Below are positions 52,319 to 61,900 of a stretch of DNA of 64,000 bases, in pieces. The notes beneath the pieces were generated by a model. That model had not been told where the DNA came from. It ran no database searches and was given only the letters and a program-made list of their open reading frames with translations. Made by a program: the position numbers and the translations under genes. Position 1 is the stretch's first letter. Each line of letters begins with the position of its first letter. Source of the stretch: Streptomyces sp. Sge12 (GTDB lineage Bacteria; Actinomycetota; Actinomycetes; Streptomycetales; Streptomycetaceae); NCBI RefSeq assembly GCF_002080455.1, contig NZ_CP020555.1:124001-188000 (forward strand), given 5' to 3'.

Positions 52319-53071
52319 TCAGGTGGTCAGTGGCATCAGGAGGAGCGGGGTCGTGGTGGGCTGTGCGGATCCTTCGGCGGGTTCGAGGGTGAGCCCGACC
52401 GCGGTGGCGCCGGACGGACTGCCGTCCATGAGGACGGCGCCGTCACCATGGATGAACCCGGCCGGGCGCATGGCCCCGTCGTGGGCGAGCCACAGCTGGT
52501 AGGTCTTGCCGGCGGCCGGTGCGGGTAGGCCGGCGGCGGCGAAGACGGCCGTGTCCAGCTGGTCGGAGGCGATGACGGTGCCGAGGGCCCCGTTGCCGGC
52601 GCGTCCGTGGACGGTGCGGGCGTCGGGCGCAGCGAGGACGGCGCTGACGGCGTCGAGGCGTTGCTCGGCCTGCCGGGCCCGGTGCGCGATGTCATCGCCT
52701 TCCTGGTGCTGCCGGGCAGTGAGGCCGGCGAACGCCACGGCGGCGGCCAGGCCGGCCACCAGCGCGAGGGGTACGGACCTGCGCCTGAGGCTTCCTCCCA
52801 GGGCGGGTGCGGGGGCGCCCGCGGCGACACGGGGAGGGAGTTGGCGCACCGCGTCGACTGCGGCCATCGTTCGCTGTCTCATGGCGTTCGGCGGGGCCTC
52901 GGCCACGGCGGCGGCCATGCGCGCGGCGGTGGCCCGGAACTCCGCGGTCTCCCGGCGGCATGCCTCGCATGCTGCGAGGTGGGGGGTGAATGCCTCGCGC
53001 TCGGCGGGTTCGAGGGCGTCCAGGGCGTAGGCGGCGGTGAGGGTGTGGAGGTCGGTGCGCCGGTGGCTCAT
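52319..53071 (-). CDS. RskA-like anti-sigma factor
   Basis: A 250-residue membrane protein. The N-terminal zinc-binding anti-sigma domain (about 1-75) shows LHTLTAAYALDAL, HLAACEACRRETAEF. A single transmembrane helix lies at about 99-118, and the outer RskA domain (about 140-250) includes GKTYQLWLAHDG and GLTLEPAEGS. RskA proteins hold an ECF sigma factor (SigK) inactive until cleaved. No sigK-like gene is adjacent: the upstream gene encodes an ATP-binding protein. The target could be the ECF factor at 49396-50094 or one elsewhere. Confidence 0.85.
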   Translation of the reverse strand: MSHRRTDLHTLTAAYALDALEPAEREAFTPHLAACEACRRETAEFRATAARMAAAVAEAPPNAMRQRTMAAVDAVRQLPPRVAAGAPAPALGGSLRRRSVPLALVAGLAAAVAFAGLTARQHQEGDDIAHRARQAEQRLDAVSAVLAAPDARTVHGRAGNGALGTVIASDQLDTAVFAAAGLPAPAAGKTYQLWLAHDGAMRPAGFIHGDGAVLMDGSPSGATAVGLTLEPAEGSAQPTTTPLLLMPLTT

Positions 53072-53108
53072 GTGGTCACCCCCATACAGTCGCGGAGCCG
53101 GATGGCGG

Positions 53109-53531
53109 TCAGTGTGCCGGCCAGGTGATCACCGCGATGACCTGCTTGCCGTGCGGTGAGGTGCTGACGAAGAGTTCGGCGCCGAGGGCGTGGATGATCT
53201 GCAGTCCCCGGCCCCGCGTCGTGAGGACCGTCGTCCCGGGGTCGCGCCGGCGGGGCAGTCCGGGTGAGGCGTCGCTGAGGGCGATGCCGGCTCGGCCCGG
53301 CTCCAGGCTGAGGGTGAGGGCGTAGGGGGGCCTGGCATGCCGGACGGCGTTGGTGGCCAGCTCGGAGACGATGAGAAGGATGTCCTCGGCAGTGCCGTGC
53401 GGGCACTGCGCAGGCCGCGACGTGAGTATCCGGGCGGCCGAATGGCGGGCTGCTCGGGCAGCCTGCGGACCCGCGGGAAGCGGGCAGTGGACGGTTGCCG
53501 ACCGTATGGAGGGTTCGAGTGCGGTGTTCAT
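53109..53531 (-). CDS. RsbW-like ATP-binding protein (HATPase_c_2)
   Basis: A 140-residue GHKL-ATPase domain protein. The N box is ELATNAVRHA, G1 is LSDASPG and G2 is GRGLQIIHALG. Streptomyces has dozens of these, usually thought to be anti-sigma or serine kinase-type switch proteins. It lies 37 bp before the RskA-like gene on the same strand. Confidence 0.82.
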   Translation of the reverse strand: MNTALEPSIRSATVHCPLPAGPQAARAARHSAARILTSRPAQCPHGTAEDILLIVSELATNAVRHARPPYALTLSLEPGRAGIALSDASPGLPRRRDPGTTVLTTRGRGLQIIHALGAELFVSTSPHGKQVIAVITWPAH

Positions 53532-53637
53532 GTCGGTTCCTCATGGTCGGTGCGGTCCCGGCCACTTGATACGAGGGGAACGAGGGCAGGGGCTCCGGGT
53601 CGGTGACCCGAGAACCCCTGCTCCCTGCCGTTCGGGG

Positions 53638-54036
53638 TCACCACTTGTGGTGGCAGTTCCAGTGAGCCGGAACCCAGTGCTTGGCCCAGTGGCCGGGTAC
53701 CCAGTGCTGCTTCGAGTAGCCCTTGCCCCACCAGCCGTCGTGCCACTTGCCGTGGTGGTCGCGGTGGCCCTGGTGCCAGGTGCCCGGGTGCCACTTCCCT
53801 TCCCAGTGGCCCTTGACCCATGTGGCGGCCCAGTGGCCCTTGCTCCAGGTGCACCGCTCGTGGCGGTCCCAGCGGTCGTGGCGGTCGCGGTCGCCGGTGA
53901 GTGCCGAGCCCACCGTCGACGGCGCGGCCGGGGCGGCGTTCGCCGTGCCGGACAGTCCCAGGATCGACCCTGCGGCCAGCAGCCCGGCCGATGCGGCGGT
54001 GGCCACCAGCCGTCGCACGTACAGCGAAGCGGTCAT
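53638..54036 (-). CDS. Secreted His/Trp/Lys-rich repeat protein
   Basis: A 132-residue exported protein: signal peptide (about 1-35, ending ANAAP), then a mature part of about 95 residues made largely of His, Trp, Lys and Gly. Short motifs recur, such as KGHWAATW, KGHWEGKWH, PGTWHQGH and PGHWAKHW, spaced about 7-12 residues. It has only two cysteines. The composition suggests metal binding or an aromatic-stacked matrix outside the cell, but I do not recognise the family. The ATG at 54036 is chosen because AGGAGG lies 8 nt upstream. Confidence 0.72.
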   Translation of the reverse strand: MTASLYVRRLVATAASAGLLAAGSILGLSGTANAAPAAPSTVGSALTGDRDRHDRWDRHERCTWSKGHWAATWVKGHWEGKWHPGTWHQGHRDHHGKWHDGWWGKGYSKQHWVPGHWAKHWVPAHWNCHHKW

Positions 54037-54233
54037 CGCACTCACCTCCTTCCTTCATCGGGCGGTCGGATTGATCCGCTCCCCAGAAATGCAGGAGCGT
54101 CATCGCAGATTCGCCGCGAAAGGCATGAAGGATTGGAAATCCGTCAAAATTGCCCGATACGTCTTCGCGTGGGGACGCATCCCGGATTCACTCGTTCGGG
54201 CAGTGACCAATCCTCCTGCCGCCAGGCTGCCGA

Positions 54234-55820
54234 ATGCGGGATGTGAGCAACTTCCGCAGCACCCTCTCCCGAGCCGCCAAGGGCGCGCCGACCGGCCTGT
54301 TGGCCGCGTTCACGGCCCTGGCCGTGGCCGAACCGGTCGCTGCCCTGGTGCGGCCCGCCGCCGGGCCGGTGACGGTGGTCGGGGGCTCGGTCATCGACCG
54401 CACCCCCGCCCCGGTGAAGGACTTCGCGATCCGCGCCTTCGGGGAGAACGACAAGCTCGTCCTCCAGCTCGGCATCCTCGTCCTGCTGGCCCTGTTCGCC
54501 GTCGCCCTGGGGGTCCTCGCACTTCACCACCGGCGCGCGGGTGCGGCCGGTGTCCTGCTGTTCGGGGTCGCTGGTGCGGCCTCCGCCCTGAGCCGGCCCG
54601 ACTCCGCCGGTGCAGGCGACGCCCTGCCTTCGCTGGCCGGCGCGGTCGCGGGCGCTGCGGTGCTCTGCTTCCTGGCGGGGAAGGCCGCACGCCCCGACTC
54701 CCCCTCAGGGATCGGGGGCAGCGGGGGCGGCTGGAGTCGCCGGGGGTTCCTCACCGCCGCGGCTGCGACGGCCGCGGCTGCCACCGGGGCCGGGGCGCTG
54801 GGCCGGTCCCTGTCCGGCCAGCGGGGGCGAGGAGCCGTCGCCTCGCGCAACGCCCTGACCCTGCCCGCCCCCGCCTCGCCCGCTCCCGCGGTTCCGGCCG
54901 GCGCCCAGCTGGAGGTGGCCGGGATCCGCCCGTTCACCACGCCCGTCCGGGACTTCTACCGCGTCGACACCGCCCTCGCCGTCCCCAGGATCGACGCCGG
55001 AACCTGGCGGCTGCGCATCCACGGCAAGGACGTCGCCCGGCCCCGCACCTACACCCTCGACGACCTTCTCGCCCGACCGCTCATCGAACGCGACATCACG
55101 CTGACGTGCGTCTCGAACGAGGTCGGCGGTTCCTACCTCGGCAACGCCCGCTGGCTCGGCGTCCCTTTGGCGGACCTCCTGCGCGAGGCCGGCGTCCGGG
55201 CACCGTCCCGGGGCGGCACGGCCGACCAGCTGGTCGCCCGCTCCGTGGACGGTATGACGCTCGGCTCACCCGTCGAGGACCTCATGGACGGGCGCGACGC
55301 GATCCTCGCGCTCGGGATGAACGGCGAACCCCTGCCGTTCGACCACGGCTTCCCCGTCCGCATGGTCGTCCCGGGACTGTACGGGTACGTGTCGGCGTGC
55401 AAATGGATCGAGGACATCGAACTCACCACCTTCGACGCCTACGACCCCTACTGGGTCACACGCAAGTGGGCCCGCCGGGCGCCGATCAAGACCCAGTCCC
55501 GCATCGACACCCCCAGGCCCTTCGCGCGTCCCGCGGCGGGCACGGTCGTGGTCGCCGGCGTCGCGTGGGCGCAGCGCCGCGGCATCACCCGCGTCGAGGT
55601 CCGCATCGACGACGGCCCCTGGCAGGACGCCGACCTCGCCGCCCAGGACACCGTCGACACCTGGCGCCAGTGGTCCTACCGCTGGAACGCCGCCCCCGGC
55701 GGACACACGATCACCGTCCGGGCCACCGACGGCACCGCAGCGGTGCAGACCGAGCAGCGCGCCCGGACCGCCCCCGACGGCGCGAGCGGCCGGCACAGCG
55801 TGTTCGTCACCGTCGCCTGA
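54234..55820 (+). CDS. Membrane-anchored sulfite-oxidase-family molybdoenzyme
   Basis: A 528-residue protein. Four N-terminal membrane helices (within about 15-150) are followed by a twin-arginine-like segment (SRRGFLTAAAA) and the molybdopterin domain (about 230-420), with the Mo-ligand cysteine in ITLTCVSNEVGG and the downstream VPGLYGYVSACKWI. A C-terminal dimerisation domain (about 430-528, MOSF type; RITRVEVRIDDGPW-like) completes the fold. Such enzymes oxidise sulfite or reduce oxidised methionine in some relatives. The start codon lacks a clear ribosome site; a GTG 9 nt later is an alternative. Confidence 0.87.
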   Translation: MRDVSNFRSTLSRAAKGAPTGLLAAFTALAVAEPVAALVRPAAGPVTVVGGSVIDRTPAPVKDFAIRAFGENDKLVLQLGILVLLALFAVALGVLALHHRRAGAAGVLLFGVAGAASALSRPDSAGAGDALPSLAGAVAGAAVLCFLAGKAARPDSPSGIGGSGGGWSRRGFLTAAAATAAAATGAGALGRSLSGQRGRGAVASRNALTLPAPASPAPAVPAGAQLEVAGIRPFTTPVRDFYRVDTALAVPRIDAGTWRLRIHGKDVARPRTYTLDDLLARPLIERDITLTCVSNEVGGSYLGNARWLGVPLADLLREAGVRAPSRGGTADQLVARSVDGMTLGSPVEDLMDGRDAILALGMNGEPLPFDHGFPVRMVVPGLYGYVSACKWIEDIELTTFDAYDPYWVTRKWARRAPIKTQSRIDTPRPFARPAAGTVVVAGVAWAQRRGITRVEVRIDDGPWQDADLAAQDTVDTWRQWSYRWNAAPGGHTITVRATDGTAAVQTEQRARTAPDGASGRHSVFVTVA

Positions 55821-55845
55821 GACCCCGGGACGCCGGGACCCCGGA

Positions 55846-55905
55846 GCGCCGGAGGGCACAGCGCCGGAGGGCACAGCGCCGGAGGGCACAGCGCCGGAGG
55901 GCGCA
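55846..55905. repeat. 4 x 15-bp intergenic tandem repeat
   Basis: The unit GCGCCGGAGGGCACA is repeated four times, the last copy with one change, just downstream of the molybdoenzyme gene. It lies between convergent genes. Confidence 0.85.
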
Positions 55906-55923
55906 ACGCCGTGAACCTGCCGC

Positions 55924-56190
55924 TCAGGCCGTTTCGTCGCGGATCGCGTTGCGGTGTTCCTCGTAGGCGAGTCGCGCGTCGTGGTTCGGGAGAGCGGGGG
56001 TCGTGAGGCCGCAGGCACAGGTCACCACCAAGAGGTCGGACAGAGCGCTCGGGGGGTGCTCCTCGGGGTGGGTGCGGGGCGCCTCCGTCGGCCTCTTGTA
56101 GCGGAGGTTGTGCAGGTAGTGGGGTGGGCGGACGGTGTCCGGGGCGAGGCCGGCGCCGGCATCTTCGAGGGTGAAACGGTGATCGCTCAT
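55924..56190 (-). CDS. Small hypothetical protein with CxC motif
   Basis: An 88-residue product with no family I recognise. It begins MSDHRFTLEDAGAGLAP and contains a VVTCACGLTT pair of cysteines and a final EEHRNAIRDETA helix. Its codon bias looks real. It could bind a metal or a cofactor through the cysteines, but there is no further evidence. Confidence 0.5.
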   Translation of the reverse strand: MSDHRFTLEDAGAGLAPDTVRPPHYLHNLRYKRPTEAPRTHPEEHPPSALSDLLVVTCACGLTTPALPNHDARLAYEEHRNAIRDETA

Positions 56191-56255
56191 GGGTCCAGTG
56201 TCGTCTGCCCGGAGGCAAGTCGCCCGCGCCCGCGCGGGAGGACGTGACGCGAGCA

Positions 56256-56726
56256 TCAGGGAGCCGCGCGCCGCAGGGAGAGCGCGAAGGCGCAGCTGGT
56301 GACGGTGAGGACGACGATCGGCGGAAGGGGCAGGAAGACGGCGGATACGGCCAGGCCGGCGAGCGAGGCGGCGAGGAGTGTCCATCCGAAGGCGGTGCGG
56401 CGCTCGACCAGGGCCGGGGAGTGCCGGGCGGCGAACAGGGCGAGGAGAGCACAGGAGATGACGAACAGGGCCATGGCCGCGCTCATGCCGTTGACGACGT
56501 CGAGGGTGCTGCGTTCCAGCCCCAGCAGCGTCATGCTCGTCTCCCGCATGGCCGCCGAGGTGGCTTCCTGCTGCGGGGTCGGTTCGCCCCACGCGGCGGC
56601 GCCGGCAAGGGCGAGGTGGCCCGTACCCAGCAGCACGAAGCCGCCGGCCCCCACCTTGAAGGGCCGCAACGCCTCGGGCCTGCGCCGGAGATCAGGCCGG
56701 AGTACAGAGGGGACGGGTGTGCTCAT
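56256..56726 (-). CDS. Four-helix membrane protein
   Basis: A 156-residue integral membrane protein with hydrophobic segments at about 27-47, 77-97, 108-125 and 130-150. The second half has an RTAFGWTLLAASLAGLAVSA stretch. It resembles uncharacterised small membrane proteins of the LIC_13387 type. AGGAG precedes the ATG. Two evenly spaced palindromes lie in its promoter region (56753-56803), so a dedicated repressor probably controls it. Confidence 0.65.
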   Translation of the reverse strand: MSTPVPSVLRPDLRRRPEALRPFKVGAGGFVLLGTGHLALAGAAAWGEPTPQQEATSAAMRETSMTLLGLERSTLDVVNGMSAAMALFVISCALLALFAARHSPALVERRTAFGWTLLAASLAGLAVSAVFLPLPPIVVLTVTSCAFALSLRRAAP

Positions 56727-56752
56727 GGTGACTCCTGAGGCCGGACCGCATG

Positions 56753-56803
56753 CGCCTCTACAGATGTAGAGGCGCGGACGAGCCGCACTCTACACCCGTA
56801 GAG
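56753..56803. promoter_or_regulatory. Two palindromic operators, TACAnnTGTA type
   Basis: The first (56753-56774) is a 10-2-10 perfect palindrome with core CTACA-GA-TGTAG. The second (56788-56803) is CTCTAC-ACCC-GTAGAG. Their centres are 32 bp apart, about three helical turns. TACAnnTGTA is the core of BlaI/CopY-type operators; the regulator gene is not in view. Confidence 0.6.
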
Positions 56804-56821
56804 GACGAGGAGTCGCGCGGG

Positions 56822-58786
56822 TCAGCCCACGAGATCCGGCGCCCGCAGCACGGCGGACGGAATGCCCCAGGCGTCGACGAGGTCGACCGCGACAGGACGC
56901 ACCTTGCGGCAGAGGTCGTTCACCTCACGGCTGATCGCCTTGGAACGCTGAACCGTCAGCCGCCCGTGCTCCATGAACCAGGCCCGGTCCGCCTCGATCG
57001 TCGACAGGGCGAACAGGTCGCAGAGGAGGGCGAGCGCCGCCTTCTCGCCGCCTTCGGGCAGGGAGCGCACCTTGTCGACGAAGGCCTCCGTCACCAGCCG
57101 CTCGACGTGCGCCCGCGCGAGAGCGATGACGTGGTCCTGCACCTGCGAGAAGACGGTGCCGGGAGCGCCCTTGCGGTCGATCCCGCGTTTGATCCGCCGG
57201 GCCAGGCCGGCGAGCATGTGCTCCTCACGGAAGCGGACCATGGCGAGCTGGTACTCCGAGTCGAGCAGGCCCGCCTCCCGGTCCCACTCCTCGCCGCCGG
57301 GCAGCAGGTCGCGCACCCGTTCCAGGAGCTTGTGGGCCGAGGTCCGCTCGATGACCGTATCGACGGCGAGGCCGGTGACGTGGCGGACCATGCCGAGCTG
57401 GTCGAGGTCCTCGAACTCGCTCGCGTAGTCGGTGAGCAGCCCCTTGGCCACGAGCTGCAGCAGGACGTGGTTGTCGCCCTCGAAGGTGGTGAAGACGTCA
57501 CTGTCGTTCTTCAGGGCGGCGAACCGGTTGACGGCCAGGTATCCGGCGCCGCCGCACGCCTCCCGGCACTCCTGGACGACCCGGGTCGCGTGCCAGGTGC
57601 CGAGCGCCTTCATGCCCGCGGCCCGTGATTCGAGCCGGCGCCGGGCCTGCGCGTCCTCCTCGATGCCGGAGAAGACCTCGTGCAACTGCGTGCGCAGCAC
57701 GTCCTGCGCCACGTGCAGGGCGTACGTGCGGGCGATGAGCGGCAGCAGGCGGCGCTGGTGCAGACCGTAATCGAGGAGCAGCTGCTCCTCGGTGTCCGGG
57801 GCCGCGTCGAACTGCCGGCGCCGCACGGCGTACTTGGTGGCGATCGCCAGCGCCACCTTGGCGACGTTGATCCCGGCGCCGGCGACGCTGACCCGGCCCT
57901 GGACGAGGGTGCCGAGCATGGTGAAGAAGCGCCGATTGGGGTTGTCGATCGCACTCTCGTAGACGCCCTCGGGGGTGACGTCGGCGAACCGGTTGAGCAG
58001 GGCCTCGCGCGGCACCCGCACGTCGTCGAACCAAATGCGGCCGTTGTCCACCCCGTTGAGCCCCATCTTGCGGCCGTCGTCCTCGATGCGGACGCCGGGC
58101 GCCGGCTCGCCGCCGATCCGGACGGGGACGACGAAGGCGTGCACTCCCCGGGACCGGCCGTCCACCTCCAGCTGGGCGAAGACGACGGCCAGTTCGGCAT
58201 GGCGGGCCGCATTGCCGATGTAGTCCTTGCGCGCCCGGTCGTCGGGGGTGGTGATGACGAACTCCCGACTCGCGCTGTCGTACCTCGCGACGGTGCCGAG
58301 CGCCTGGACGTTGGAGCCGTGCCCGGTCTCGGTCATCGCGAAGCAGCCCATGAGCTCCCCCGTGATCAGACCCGGGAGGTGGGCGTCGTGGTGGCGTTCG
58401 GTGCCCAGGTGCAGGATCGCGCCGCCGAAGAGTCCGAACTGCACGCCGACCTTCACCAGGACCGACAGATCGCCGAAGGCCAGCGTCTCGAACGCGGCGA
58501 TCGAGGCACCGACGTCGCCGCCCCCGCCGTATGCGGTGGGAAAGCCCATGCCGGTCTGGCCCGTCGCGGCCATCTTGACGACGATCTCGCGCACCCGCTC
58601 GCGAAACGCGTCGAAGCCGAGTTCGTCGGCCTCTTCGAGAACGGAGGCGTACGTCACCAGGTTGGTGCGGACGAGGTCGCGGATCCCGGCGTACTCGCCG
58701 TCGAGCACCTCGGCCAGCGCAGAGACGTCGATCTCGGGCTGCACGTAACCGGTCGCAGGGGTGGAAGAAGCCTTCTCTTGGTCCAT
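56822..58786 (-). CDS. Acyl-CoA oxidase / acyl-CoA dehydrogenase family protein
   Basis: A 654-residue flavoprotein of the acyl-CoA oxidase family. Markers are GCFAMTETGHGSNVQ (FAD-binding loop), the RKDYIGNAARHAELAVVFAQ region, RKMGLNGVDNGRIWFDDVRVPR and an ACOX C-terminal region with ECREACGGAGYL. It oxidises acyl-CoA to 2-enoyl-CoA with O2 as acceptor. In Streptomyces avermitilis an acyl-CoA oxidase (Aco) makes the avenolide signal with a P450; here the enzyme is 25 kb from the signalling genes, so an ordinary role in fatty acid breakdown, or supply of a chain to the adjacent NRPS, is as likely. Confidence 0.88.
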   Translation of the reverse strand: MDQEKASSTPATGYVQPEIDVSALAEVLDGEYAGIRDLVRTNLVTYASVLEEADELGFDAFRERVREIVVKMAATGQTGMGFPTAYGGGGDVGASIAAFETLAFGDLSVLVKVGVQFGLFGGAILHLGTERHHDAHLPGLITGELMGCFAMTETGHGSNVQALGTVARYDSASREFVITTPDDRARKDYIGNAARHAELAVVFAQLEVDGRSRGVHAFVVPVRIGGEPAPGVRIEDDGRKMGLNGVDNGRIWFDDVRVPREALLNRFADVTPEGVYESAIDNPNRRFFTMLGTLVQGRVSVAGAGINVAKVALAIATKYAVRRRQFDAAPDTEEQLLLDYGLHQRRLLPLIARTYALHVAQDVLRTQLHEVFSGIEEDAQARRRLESRAAGMKALGTWHATRVVQECREACGGAGYLAVNRFAALKNDSDVFTTFEGDNHVLLQLVAKGLLTDYASEFEDLDQLGMVRHVTGLAVDTVIERTSAHKLLERVRDLLPGGEEWDREAGLLDSEYQLAMVRFREEHMLAGLARRIKRGIDRKGAPGTVFSQVQDHVIALARAHVERLVTEAFVDKVRSLPEGGEKAALALLCDLFALSTIEADRAWFMEHGRLTVQRSKAISREVNDLCRKVRPVAVDLVDAWGIPSAVLRAPDLVG

Positions 58787-58922
58787 GCCGCTCCGCTACC
58801 CGACCGCGGGGCGATCAACCGGGTCGAACGAGTGGCGGGCGAGCGCGCAGTGCCGGCCGCCCGCGCCCGGAGCACCTCACAGGGCTCCGGACGCAGGCGG
58901 CGGGGGCGCGGGCGCGGGCGGG

Positions 58923-61900
58923 TCAGGCGTTGTCGGTCTTCGGCATGGCACCGATCATCTGGGCCAGCACGCTCCGCCGGTCCTCCCCCGGGCGTGCGCG
59001 CAGGGGACGGGCCAGCCGGTCGCTGTCGTAGTGCCAGCGGTGATCGAGGTCCCGGGGCACCGCTTCGGTCGTGCACACGTCCGCACGGGTGCCGAGCAGC
59101 TCCGTGAGGTCCAGGGCCAGGTCCTGCCAGGACACGTGGCCGCTGCACGCGTTGGCGACCCCGTGCACGGGCCGGTCCAGGCACTCGGCCACCGCACGGG
59201 CCAAGGCGGCGGCGTGCACCCAGGCGACTCCGTACCAGCCGTGTCCGCCGGTACCGGGACGCGGCAGGTCGATCGGCCGGCCCTGGCGGGCCGACTGGTA
59301 GAGCGTGCCGATGGCGCCCCAGCGCAGCTGTTCGCGCAGCCGGTCGTGCCCGCCCCAGACGATCGGTGACCGCACGGCGCTCGCGCCCCCGCGTCCCTCG
59401 GTCCCCGCGGCGCGCAGCACCATGGCCTCGCAGTCGAGCTTGGCCCTCCCGTACGGGCTGACGGGCTCGTGGGGCGGCGACTCCTCGGCGACCCGGTCCG
59501 TCCCGGGGTGCCCGTAGGCGTCGACGCTGCTGACGAAGACGAACGGTCCGCGCCGCCAGGCACCGACCATCGTCTCCATCGCCGCCAGGTCCACGTCGTG
59601 CCGGGTGAAGGTGCAGGCGGCGTGGACGACCGCGTCCGCCTGGGCGACGGCGTCCCGCAGCCCGGCCAGGTCGGAGAGGTCGCCCTCGATGACGTCGACG
59701 CCCTCGGTGTCGATCAGATGGGCGGACTCGGGCCGGGCCAGGGCCAGTACGGGGCGGCCCCGCGCGGCGAGTTCACGTACGACGAACGCGCCCACGCCTC
59801 CGGTCGCGCCGGTGACCAGCACCGTGCCCGGCCGGATGTCCCGGGAGCGGGGAGCCGGCCTGCTCGCGGCCTTCGCGGCGCTCTGCTGTGCCGCCCGTTC
59901 GTCGAGGAGCGCGGTCAGGGCCCGGGGCGTGCGGGCCTGGAGCACGTCGAGACCCGTGAGCGGCAGTCCGAGGTCCGTACGCAGCCGTTCGGCGAGCTGT
60001 ACGGCCTTCAGGGAGTGGCCGCCGAGGGCGAAGAAGTCGTCGTCCGGCGACGGGGGGACGCCGAGCACAGCGGTGAAGGTGTCCCTGACCGCTTCGGCCC
60101 GGGGCCCGGACGGGGCGTTCGGTGTGGGCGGCCCGGGCAGCCGGGCGGGTTCGAGGGGGCCGGCTGCCGAGCGCGGCAGCGCGTCGAGCAGCGTGACCGT
60201 GGCCGGTACGGCCTCGGGCGCGAGCGACCGGCGCAGCAGGCCCAGCAGTTCGTGCCCCGACGGGCCGACGCTGTCGTGCAGGACCGCGTAGGCCACGGCC
60301 GGCCCCTGCGCGGGGCGGACCACCGTGGCGTCGGCGACGCCCGGGTGGGCGAGCAGGGCCTGCGCGGCCGGGTGGCGGTCGCCCTCCCGGTCGGCCCCGT
60401 CACCCGTACCGGAGCCGGAGCCGGAGCCTTCGTTCGGGCCGGGAAGGGGCAGCTTGCTCAGGGCCAGTTCCGGGTCGGCCGCGGCCGCGTGGAGCAGGGC
60501 CGCGTAGTCCCCTACGGCCGCCTCCGCCACGGTGTCGTCCAGCGCGTTCGGGTCGTACTGGACGAGCGCCCGGGGCTGTCCGGCGTCGTCGCCCGGCACC
60601 AGGCCGTAGGACAGGGTGAACTTCGCGCCGTCGGAGGGGACGTCGACGTACTCGGCCGACGTCCCCCGCAGCCGCAGTACCGTCGGCTCCCCCAGGACGT
60701 CGCAGGTGACGCGGACCAGTGCGGTGCCGTCGGCGCCGCGGGCCCCGGCGCCGAGGCGTTCGAGGACCAGGTCGAAGGGGATGTGCCGGTGGCGCTGGGC
60801 CTCGAGGAGCGCGTCGCTCACCCGCCGCAGCAGTTGGGCGAAGGACGGGTCGCCGGAGACGTCCACCCGCACCGGCAGGGTGTTGACGCACAGGCCGACC
60901 AGGCCGCGCATGGCGGTACCGCTGCGATGGGTGCCCGCCACGCCGATGACGAGGTCGTCGTCGCCGGTGACGCGGTGCAGTGCCGCGAAGGCCGCGGTGA
61001 GCGACACCGCGAAGAGCGTGGCCTGCCGCTGGGCACCCAGCGCCCGCAGGGCCTCGGGCACGGCGGGCTCCAGCGGGGCCGTGCGCACGGCTCCGGGACG
61101 CACGGCGCTCTGCGGCGCGACCGACACAGGCCGGGGCAGGCGCGGTGGGGCGGCGTCGGCCAGCAGGTCGCTCCAGCGCTCCAGTTCCGCCTCGACGCCG
61201 GGCAGGGCCTCGTGCTCGCGGCGCGCGTGCTCGGCGTACTGAGGCGGTGCGGCGAGTGCGTGCCCGCCCGATCCGTCGACGGCCGCCGAGTAGAGAACGG
61301 CGAGTTCGGCGGCCACGGTCTCCAGCGAGGCGCCGTCCACCGCGATGTGGTGGAACGTCAGCAGCACGGTGTGGTCCTGCGGGCCGTGGCGCAGGACCAG
61401 CGCCCGTACGGCGTCGCCGGCCGCGAGGTCGAACGGCCGGGCCGTCTCGCGCCGCAGCAGCCCCGGGGCGTCCGCCGCGTCGGTGTCGACGACGTGCACG
61501 GGGACCGTCCGCGGCGTCGGCAGCACCTCCTGGCAGGGCTCGCCCGCGCGCTCCGTGTAGCGGGTCCGCAGGATGGCGTGCCGGGCCACCAGCCGGGTGA
61601 GGGCGGTGGCGAACGCGGCCACGTCGAACGGACCGCGCACACGGGTGGCGAACGGGACGTGGTACGAGTCCCCCGCGCCGCCGAGCCGCTCCATCAGCCA
61701 CATGCGGCGCTGGGCGCGGGACAGCGGAACGCCCCCGGCCCGCGCGGCGGTGTCGGTCGTACCGGAGGGGGCGGTGTCCTGCGGTGCCGGCCCGTCCGCG
61801 CCGGCGCTCGCACCGCGGGCCGGCTCGGCCGGCGCGCGCCGGGCGGTTCCGGCGCGGGCCCGGCGCAGCAGCTCCTGCTGGAGTTGCCGGCGGCGGTTGC

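Noticed and set aside
56822..58786. avenolide-type aco gene assignment
   Set aside because: The acyl-CoA oxidase is 25 kb from the P450 and AfsA genes, and many such oxidases serve ordinary fatty acid breakdown.
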